DNA from: Chloroflexia bacterium
GTDB lineage: Bacteria > Chloroflexota > Chloroflexia > QHBQ01 > JADMIH01
Direction of reading: 5' to 3'
Assembly: GCA_025927935.1 (NCBI GenBank)
Contig: JAICKM010000205.1
Location: forward strand, 1-9,876
Length of the DNA: 9,876 bases
A model generated the notes under the pieces. The model did no database searches. It was not told the DNA's origin and saw only the letters and a list, made by a program, of their open reading frames with translations. The position numbers and the translations under genes are program-made. Positions 1 through 4,547 of this stretch are shown here, one piece after another. Numbering within the stretch: position 1 is the stretch's first letter; each line of letters opens with the position of its first letter.

Positions 1-1
1 C

Positions 2-604
2 ACCCCGCGCGTCTCGCCCACGCCGACCCCGCCGCCGCTGGCCGCCTGCGCCGTCACAACCGCGACCGGCTTGCCGCTGTACATGACAGACTATGGCGTC
101 TACACATCCACGCTGACCGTCACGCGACCAGGCACGATCCGCAGCATCACCATGCCTAACCTCAACCTGGCGAACACGCGGGGTGTTGCGCTGACGGGTA
201 CGCTGCTCGCCCCCGATCCCAACGCCCGCGGCATCCTCTTTGATTGGAGTTGCGGCAGCTTAGGGCGCATGAACGTCACCTTAGACGACACTGCGCGGCG
301 TGCCATCAATTCGGCACTCTGTCCCGCCGCAGGCGACCCCACGCCGGTCCCCGGTACGATCTTCTCCGGTGCCTATGCGCCGGGGCCTAACGCCCTGGGC
401 CTCTTTAGCGGCGCAGAGGCGCAGGGTACCTGGCAGTTGCAACTCCTGTTGCCACCACCCATCGGGTTGCGGTCATCCCCCGGTCAGGCGGGCAGCGCGC
501 TGTCCACGCTTTGGCCGGGCCGCAGCTTGCAGAGCAGGGCGCTCCAACCGGCGCTGCTGGCCCAGCTTACATCCTGGAGCCTCAACATCTGCTATGTCCC
601 GTAG
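2..604 (+). CDS. Secreted protein, C-terminal fragment with proprotein-convertase P domain (5' end outside window)
   Basis: The frame is open from the first bases of the window to the TAG at 602-604, so this is the end of a longer gene. It begins with a short Thr/Pro-rich linker. About 180 residues follow that match the P (Homo B) domain pattern: a GVYTSTLTV first strand, a 'TIRSITMPNLNL' strand, a fully conserved-looking 'FSGAYAPGPNALGLFSGAEAQG' type segment (F-G-Y-P...L..F.G...G.W.L) and the closing L-x-SWSLNIC strand. P domains are beta-sandwich modules attached to secreted subtilisin-like or metallo proteases and other exoenzymes, where they help folding or substrate binding. The enzyme domain is not in view, so the activity is unknown. 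One oddity is about 35 extra residues, rich in Pro, Leu and Ser, between the GTWQLQL strand and the final SWSLNIC strand, where most P domains have a short turn. A TTG at 71 is only an internal codon and not a start. Confidence 0.75.
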   Translation, partial: TPRVSPTPTPPPLAACAVTTATGLPLYMTDYGVYTSTLTVTRPGTIRSITMPNLNLANTRGVALTGTLLAPDPNARGILFDWSCGSLGRMNVTLDDTARRAINSALCPAAGDPTPVPGTIFSGAYAPGPNALGLFSGAEAQGTWQLQLLLPPPIGLRSSPGQAGSALSTLWPGRSLQSRALQPALLAQLTSWSLNICYVP

Positions 605-607
605 AGA

Positions 608-649
608 GACACAGGGCGCCGTGCAGTCCTCCGCACGGCGCCCTGTGTC
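608..649. terminator. Bidirectional hairpin terminator between converging genes
   Basis: A perfect 17-bp inverted repeat (arms 608-624 and 633-649, loop of 8 nt) starts 4 nt after the P-domain gene stop and ends 29 nt before the stop of the leftward hydrolase gene. It has no T run on either strand, so it may work as a strong GC-rich stem terminator or a 3'-end protecting structure rather than a classic intrinsic terminator. Confidence 0.7.
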
Positions 650-678
650 CTGGCTCCATCCGTTCCCCGGCACGCGGC

Positions 679-1500
679 TTACAGGCCGCCGAGGAAGTCC
701 AGCACCAGCCGGTTGAACGCTTCCGGCGTCTCCATCGGCACCATATGGGCCACGTTCGGCAGCACCACCTTGCGTGCGCCGGGGATGCCTGCGGCCAGCG
801 TATCGGCGTTCGCCAGCGCATCCGGCGTGTCCGCATCTCCGACGATGACCAGGGTAGGCGCCTGGATCTCGCCCAATCGTCCGGCTGCAGGGGGATCGAG
901 CGGCTCCATTGTGCCTTCTTCACCGGCAAACTCGCGTTCCAAATTGGCCCGCTCCATCGTCTCGACAGCCTGCCACAGCGCCGGGTCGATGGCATCGCGT
1001 GTGCGCCCCGGCCCCACAACCCAGATATCGAGTTCCGTCTCCAGTAGCCGTTCCAGGTCACGTGCCTCATAAGCCTTCTCGATCGGCTCATACAGGGCCT
1101 TGGCCGCCTCCGATGGTTTGCTCCCGCTAACTCCCGCGGCAACCGGGATCAGCGCCGTAACCATCTCCGGGTGTTCCAGCGTAAAGTCGACTGCGGTCAT
1201 CCCACCCATCGACACGCCGATCACATGCGCCTGCGCGATACCGAGATATTGCAGCAACCCGTAGAGGTCGCGGGAGAACCGGTAGGGACCCGGCGGCATC
1301 GCCGATTGGCCCAGGCCGCGCAGATCGTAGCGAATCACGCGATATTGCTGGGCAAAGAGCGCGAACTGCTTATCCCACATATGGTGATCGGCGATCCCCG
1401 CATGGATCAGCACCACGGGATGGCCGCTCCCGGCCACCTCGTAATAGAGGCGCGCCCCGTTCACATCGGCGAACCCTGTCTGCTGCTCAAAGTCAGGCAT
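679..1500 (-). CDS. Alpha/beta-fold hydrolase, 273 aa
   Basis: This is a cytoplasmic alpha/beta hydrolase with no signal peptide and the normal length for the family. The oxyanion-hole motif is at residues 32-35 (IHAG). The nucleophile elbow G-V-S-M-G places the catalytic Ser at 97. The acid is probably Asp224 in the 'GDAD' turn, and the base is His252 in 'NVAHMVP'. The cap region is roughly residues 125-205, helical and rich in Glu/Arg. Closest in style are 3-oxoadipate enol-lactonase (PcaD)-like and haloperoxidase-like hydrolases, but substrate cannot be read from the sequence and no aromatic-degradation genes are nearby. The ATG at 1498-1500 is preceded by AAGGAG seven bases upstream, which supports this start. 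It is transcribed leftward from the divergent region at 1501-1762 and converges on the P-domain gene across the hairpin at 608-649. Confidence 0.88.
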   Translation of the reverse strand: MPDFEQQTGFADVNGARLYYEVAGSGHPVVLIHAGIADHHMWDKQFALFAQQYRVIRYDLRGLGQSAMPPGPYRFSRDLYGLLQYLGIAQAHVIGVSMGGMTAVDFTLEHPEMVTALIPVAAGVSGSKPSEAAKALYEPIEKAYEARDLERLLETELDIWVVGPGRTRDAIDPALWQAVETMERANLEREFAGEEGTMEPLDPPAAGRLGEIQAPTLVIVGDADTPDALANADTLAAGIPGARKVVLPNVAHMVPMETPEAFNRLVLDFLGGL

Positions 1501-1545
1501 GTAACTTCTCCTTGCGCGCTAATGAGGAAACGGTCGATTGGTCCG

Positions 1546-1554
1546 ATTATAGCA
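1546..1554 (-). promoter_or_regulatory. Extended -10 promoter of the alpha/beta hydrolase gene at 679-1500
   Basis: Read on the minus strand, this stretch is TGC-TATAAT, a perfect extended -10 element (TGn plus consensus hexamer). No good -35 is present at 16-18 bp, which is common for extended -10 promoters. Transcription would begin near 1539-1540, giving a leader of about 40 nt that includes the AAGGAG ribosome site. Confidence 0.6.
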
Positions 1555-1565
1555 CACCAGTGCTA
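1550..1565. promoter_or_regulatory. Palindromic operator candidate TAGCAC-N4-GTGCTA
   Basis: This is a perfect 6-4-6 inverted repeat. It overlaps the upstream edge of the extended -10 hexamer and the TG motif of the leftward hydrolase promoter, so a dimer bound here should block RNA polymerase. The geometry fits a helix-turn-helix dimer; the regulator is unknown and no regulator gene is encoded in the window. Confidence 0.45.
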
Positions 1566-1664
1566 CTTCATTGAGCCATCCCTGCCCGAATTGGCAAATC
1601 TTAAACCTATTATTGATTTTCTTAAGCTCCATGTAAATCGGTCTAAAGTCGTAGGCCCAAACTA

Positions 1665-1693
1665 TTGACTTTTCTTTGGAACAGTGTTAAGAT
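1665..1693 (+). promoter_or_regulatory. Sigma70-type promoter for the small gene at 1763
   Basis: The -35 TTGACT (1665-1670) and the -10 TAAGAT (1688-1693) are separated by exactly 17 bp. A TG at 1685-1686 forms an extended -10. The predicted start is near 1700, giving an untranslated leader of about 60 nt. It is the only well-formed rightward promoter upstream of the small gene and of the exporter that follows it. Confidence 0.6.
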
Positions 1694-1749
1694 AGTCCCA
1701 TCGGAAATAAAGATTGTTAAGTCCGACGTTAATTTTCTTAAGTACCAAC

Positions 1750-1757
1750 AAGGAGGA
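1750..1757 (+). promoter_or_regulatory. Near-perfect Shine-Dalgarno of the small gene
   Basis: AAGGAGGA is complementary to the 16S rRNA 3' end over eight bases and lies 5 nt before the ATG at 1763. It is much stronger than the sites of the other genes here and is the main reason to accept the 59-aa frame. Confidence 0.75.
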
Positions 1758-1762
1758 CCATC

Positions 1763-1942
1763 ATGGACCGCATTATCGCTAACCTGCACATCCAGATCAG
1801 CCGCCAGCCCAAGCAGACCGCCCTCGGTGGCCGGATGCAGGACAAGAACCTGCGCGCCGCCCGGCAGGCACGGGCAATGCAGGAATACAGCCGGCGGCGG
1901 GAGCAAACCCACAACGAGTTTCTGCTACAGGGCGGACGCTAA
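1763..1942 (+). CDS. Small basic protein, 59 aa, unknown function
   Basis: An ATG at 1763 opens a 59-codon frame ending in TAA at 1940-1942. It is preceded by AAGGAGGA at 1750-1757 with 5-bp spacing, the strongest ribosome site in the window, and by a well-spaced promoter at 1665-1693. The predicted protein starts MDRIIANLHIQ. It is rich in Arg (10) and Gln (8), with a net charge of about +7, no Cys, no signal peptide and no membrane segment. Residues about 26-55 look like one charged helix with an SRRRE patch at 43-47. I do not recognise a family. It could be a nucleic-acid-binding small protein, a partner of the exporter 81 bp downstream, or a regulatory leader peptide. Codon use is GC-rich like that of the neighbours. 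The expression signals make a real gene likely; the function is open. Confidence 0.7.
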   Translation: MDRIIANLHIQISRQPKQTALGGRMQDKNLRAARQARAMQEYSRRREQTHNEFLLQGGR

Positions 1943-1953
1943 ACCGTCCGCCC
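1930..1953 (+). promoter_or_regulatory. Hairpin enclosing the small gene's stop codon
   Basis: This is a perfect 9-bp stem (arms 1930-1938 and 1945-1953) with a 6-nt loop that contains the TAA of the small gene. A terminating ribosome would melt it, so it could link translation of the small protein to expression of the exporter downstream. There is no T run, so simple intrinsic termination is less likely. Confidence 0.45.
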
Positions 1954-1962
1954 GTGACAGGG

Positions 1963-1984
1963 GACCGGCTTCCACGAGCCGGTC
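1963..1984 (+). promoter_or_regulatory. Second hairpin before the exporter gene
   Basis: This is a perfect 8-bp stem GACCGGCT/AGCCGGTC with a 6-nt loop, 9 nt after the first hairpin and about 27 nt before the exporter's ribosome site. It may be the second half of an attenuation or processing region, or a weak terminator that lets some transcripts through. Confidence 0.45.
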
Positions 1985-2023
1985 TGCTGCTACATCCCAC
2001 CTTGAAGGCCGAAGGAACCATTG

Positions 2024-3295
2024 ATGCTGACCGTCTTACGCCAACGCAACTTCGCGCTCCTCTGGGTAGGGGGTCTGGTTTCTTCGATGGGGGACTGGGT
2101 GCTGTTCATCGCCCTCCCTTTTTACCTCTACACCCTGACCAACTCGGCTCTGGCGACTGGCCTGATGGTCATCTCGCGGACGTTGCCGGGCCTGCTGCTC
2201 GGCTCCGTGGCGGGCGTCTTCGTGGACCGCTGGGACCGCAAGCGGATAATGATCGCGGCCGATTTGAGCCGCGCCGCCGTGCTACTGTTGATGTTGCTCG
2301 TGCATTCGCCGGACCAGGTCTGGATCTTGTATGTGGCGACCTTCGCCCAGGCCACCCTCTCCCAATTCTTCAACCCGGCGCAGAGCGCCATCGTGCCGCG
2401 CCTGGTGCCGCCCGCCGATCTGGTGGCCGCCAATGCGCTCAACGCGATGAACTGGGAGGTCGCCCGCCTCATCACGCCACCGCTGGGTGGGCTGCTGCTG
2501 GCCGCCTTTGGCCTGGGCAGCGCCGTGCTGGTGGACAGCGCGTCTTACCTGTTTTCCGCGTTGACGCTCACGCTGATCGCGTTGCCCGCGCTACCCGCGT
2601 CGCTAGGTGCGCCTGCGCATCCGGCCCCCGTCACGGCGCCGTGGCGGCATGTCTGGGCGGAGTGGATCGCCGGGCTGCGCCTGGTGCAGCGCGATCGCCT
2701 GATTGCCGCGCTGTTTATTGTCGCCGGATTCTCCATGATCGGCGAGGGGTTGATCAACGTCGTCTGGATTATTTTCATCAAAGACAGCCTGCACGGCGGG
2801 GCGCTGGAGCAGGGCTGGCTGGCGACCGCTCAGGCTGCCGGTGGCCTGCTTGGCGGGGCGTTGCTTGGGCGGCTCGGCAACCGGGTGTCGCCGGTGGCCC
2901 GGCTGGCGGCGGGCGGCGCGGGCCTCTGGCTGTTCAGCTTGGTCATCTTGATCTTCCCGAATTATGCGCTGACGCTCTTGCTGCGGGTGGGCGTGGGCGT
3001 GTGCATCATCGCCTTCTATGTCACTCTGGACACGCTCTTGCAACAGAGCGTGGCCGACCGCTATCGCGGGCGGGTGTTCGGCGCCTTCGGCACCACCAGC
3101 TCGGTCATGATGCTGCTCGGCCAGGGGGCAGCCAGTTTGCTGGCCGGGCCGCTGGGCGCGGTGACGATCCTGGCCGTCATGGCATTTGCGTACCTGCTCG
3201 CCGGACTCGCCGCGCTGGTGTTGCTGCGCCCGGACCGCCTGGCTCTGCCGGCTCACTCCGCGCCGCTCGATGTGACCGGGGTTGCCGTTGACTGA
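2024..3295 (+). CDS. Major facilitator superfamily exporter (MFS_3 / EntS-like), 423 aa
   Basis: This is an integral membrane transporter, probably a proton-driven exporter of a small organic compound. Hydrophobic segments run throughout, consistent with about 12 helices in two halves, with a hydrophilic central loop at about residues 192-222. MFS motif A is at residues 64-74 (GVFVDRWDRKR) between helices 2 and 3. The segment FFNPAQSAIVPRLVPP at 115-130 and the second-half loop QSVADRYRGRVFGAFGT at 341-357 are typical of the MFS_3 group that includes enterobactin and multidrug exporters. The substrate cannot be deduced. I place the start at the ATG at 2024, because AAGGA (2012-2016) lies 7 nt before it; the TTG at 2021 would be too close. 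No separate promoter is visible between 1943 and 2023, so it is probably co-transcribed with the small gene upstream. Confidence 0.88.
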   Translation: MLTVLRQRNFALLWVGGLVSSMGDWVLFIALPFYLYTLTNSALATGLMVISRTLPGLLLGSVAGVFVDRWDRKRIMIAADLSRAAVLLLMLLVHSPDQVWILYVATFAQATLSQFFNPAQSAIVPRLVPPADLVAANALNAMNWEVARLITPPLGGLLLAAFGLGSAVLVDSASYLFSALTLTLIALPALPASLGAPAHPAPVTAPWRHVWAEWIAGLRLVQRDRLIAALFIVAGFSMIGEGLINVVWIIFIKDSLHGGALEQGWLATAQAAGGLLGGALLGRLGNRVSPVARLAAGGAGLWLFSLVILIFPNYALTLLLRVGVGVCIIAFYVTLDTLLQQSVADRYRGRVFGAFGTTSSVMMLLGQGAASLLAGPLGAVTILAVMAFAYLLAGLAALVLLRPDRLALPAHSAPLDVTGVAVD

Positions 3296-3312
3296 ACGGA
3301 TCGCCGGACGCG

Positions 3313-3343
3313 ACGGAGACCGGGCTAGCTGCCCGGTCCCCGT
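3313..3343. terminator. Hairpin terminator between exporter and dehydrogenase genes
   Basis: The stem has 8 bp (3318-3325 with 3331-3338) plus 4 more bp (3313-3316 with 3340-3343) beyond one A-C mismatch, with a 5-nt loop. It lies 17 nt after the exporter stop and 20 nt before the end of the leftward dehydrogenase gene, so it can serve both. No long T run follows it. Confidence 0.65.
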
Positions 3344-3363
3344 TATTGCCGGCTCTTATACGC

Positions 3364-4398
3364 CTATCCCTCGCCCCAGACTTCGGGGTTGACCAGGTTC
3401 GGCGGGCGGCGGTTTTCGACCACGGCTTTGATATTCTCCGCCGCCATGGTCGCCATGGCGTTGCGTGTATCGATGCTGGCGCTGGCGATGTGTGGAGCCA
3501 GCACCACGTTCTCCAGGGCCAGCAGGGCAGGGTGGACTTCCGGCTCGTTCTCGTACACGTCGAGGCCGGCGCCGGCGATCTGTCCGTCGCGCAGGGCTTC
3601 CGCCAGCGCCGCCTCGTCGATCACCGGGCCGCGCGCTGTGTTCACGACATAGGCTGTCGGTTTCATGTGCGCAAACTGTTCGCGGCTCAGCAGGTGATGA
3701 GTCTCGGGTGTATAGTTCACATGCAGGCTGACGAAATCGGCGTTCGCCAGCAATTCATCGAGCGAGACGTGCCGGGCGTTCAGTTCGCGCTCGGTCTCCG
3801 CGTCCACCGGCTTGATATCGTAGTAGAGCACGGGCATACCGAAGCCCAGCGCGCGGCGAGCCACCGCCTGGCCGATGCGCCCGAAGCCGACCACACCCAG
3901 CGTGCGCCCGGCCACATCGCCGCCGAGTAGCATCAGCGGCCCCCAGCCGTGGAACTTGCCGGCGCGCGTGAAGCGGTCCGCTTCGGCCACACGGCGCGCC
4001 GCGGCCATGAGCAAGGCCCAGGCGAAATCGGCTGTAGTGTCGGTGAGCACCCCCGGCGTGTTCGTCACCGAGATGCCCCGGCGCGTCGCCTCGGCGATGT
4101 CGATGTTGTTGAAACCGACCGCCATGTTGGCGATGACCCACAGATCGGGGGCGGCATCCAACACTTCGGCGTCAATAGTATCGGTCAACAGGCAATAAAG
4201 GGCATCATGGCCGGGCAGGCGGGCCTTGAGTTCTTCTTTGCTCCAGATTACGCCCTCGTCGGGGTTGGCGTCCACGCCGGCAAAGGTGCGTAGCAGATCG
4301 ATGCCGGGTTGGGGCACGGCCTGTGTTACCAGCACACGGGGTTGTTGGCCCGCCGGCCAGGGCGCGCGCTGGCCTTTCTGATCCGTATTAGTTGACAT
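3364..4398 (-). CDS. D-2-hydroxyacid dehydrogenase (glyoxylate/hydroxypyruvate reductase type), 344 aa
   Basis: This cytoplasmic, NAD(P)-dependent enzyme most likely reduces glyoxylate or hydroxypyruvate (or oxidises the matching D-2-hydroxyacid). It has the two-domain fold of the family. The catalytic domain is formed by residues about 20-120 and the C-terminal end. The nucleotide-binding domain carries GFGRIG at 171-176. Asp194 at the end of the second strand (YYDIKP) favours NADH over NADPH, which would differ from many NADPH-preferring GRHPR enzymes. The catalytic triad is Arg256 (NTARGPVIDE), Glu285 (YENEPEV) and His303 (APHIASAS). An N-terminal extension of about 19 polar residues precedes the usual first strand (RVLVTQAVP). 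The ATG at 4396-4398 has AAAGGAG 10 nt upstream, supporting that longer start. Phosphoglycerate dehydrogenase is less likely because there is no C-terminal ACT domain. No serine or glycolate pathway gene is adjacent. Confidence 0.88.
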   Translation of the reverse strand: MSTNTDQKGQRAPWPAGQQPRVLVTQAVPQPGIDLLRTFAGVDANPDEGVIWSKEELKARLPGHDALYCLLTDTIDAEVLDAAPDLWVIANMAVGFNNIDIAEATRRGISVTNTPGVLTDTTADFAWALLMAAARRVAEADRFTRAGKFHGWGPLMLLGGDVAGRTLGVVGFGRIGQAVARRALGFGMPVLYYDIKPVDAETERELNARHVSLDELLANADFVSLHVNYTPETHHLLSREQFAHMKPTAYVVNTARGPVIDEAALAEALRDGQIAGAGLDVYENEPEVHPALLALENVVLAPHIASASIDTRNAMATMAAENIKAVVENRRPPNLVNPEVWGEG

Positions 4399-4498
4399 AA
4401 ATAGGGCACTCCTTTGTGTGATTAGGCGCCAGGCGCCCAGCCCGGCAGCAGCATGAAATGTTCCTTCACATCGGCGCCGGCATCTCCATAAAGAGGGA

Positions 4499-4532
4499 AG
4501 GGGCGGCCCGGTGCTCAGACCGGGCCGCCCCT
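4499..4532 (-). terminator. Hairpin terminator of the surface hydrolase gene
   Basis: This is a perfect 14-bp stem (4499-4512 with 4519-4532) with a 6-nt loop, 15 nt past the stop of the 829-aa gene on the minus strand. It is followed on that strand by the pyrimidine-rich run TTCCCTCTTT. It should separate that gene from the dehydrogenase gene that lies downstream in the same direction. Confidence 0.75.
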
Positions 4533-4547
4533 CCGCGTGTTGCCGCG

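Larger units (their letters stand above)
1501..1762. other. AT-rich divergent regulatory region
   Basis: This 262-bp gap separates the leftward hydrolase from the rightward small gene and is clearly richer in A+T than the surrounding coding DNA, above all from 1590 to 1745. It holds the leftward extended -10 promoter and palindrome, and the rightward promoter at 1665-1693. It also has five TTAA-centred motifs: TCTTAAAC near 1599, CTTAAG at 1621, GTTAAG at 1686, GTTAAG at 1716 and CTTAAG at 1737. The 11-bp word ATTTTCTTAAG occurs twice, at 1616-1626 and 1732-1742, once upstream of the rightward promoter and once just before the ribosome site. I find no gene in it. Confidence 0.6.

Noticed and set aside
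1550..1565. CIRCE heat-shock element (HrcA site)
   Set aside because: The arms share TAGCAC/GTGCTA with CIRCE, but the spacing is 4 rather than 9 plus inner bases, and the downstream gene is not a chaperone.
1590..1745. Horizontal transfer as the cause of the AT-rich patch
   Set aside because: The patch is intergenic, and the adjoining small gene and exporter have GC-rich codons like their neighbours, so a promoter island explains it better.
1643..1912. 89-codon leftward frame opposite the small gene
   Set aside because: It has no good ribosome site and covers the rightward promoter. The rightward 59-aa frame has far better signals.
2021..2023. TTG as the exporter start
   Set aside because: It lies only 4 nt from AAGGA, and the adjacent ATG at 2024 has proper 7-nt spacing.
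1954..3291. 445-codon rightward frame overlapping the exporter
   Set aside because: It is Arg/Gly/Ala-rich and lacks any domain. The exporter frame has motif A and regular membrane segments.
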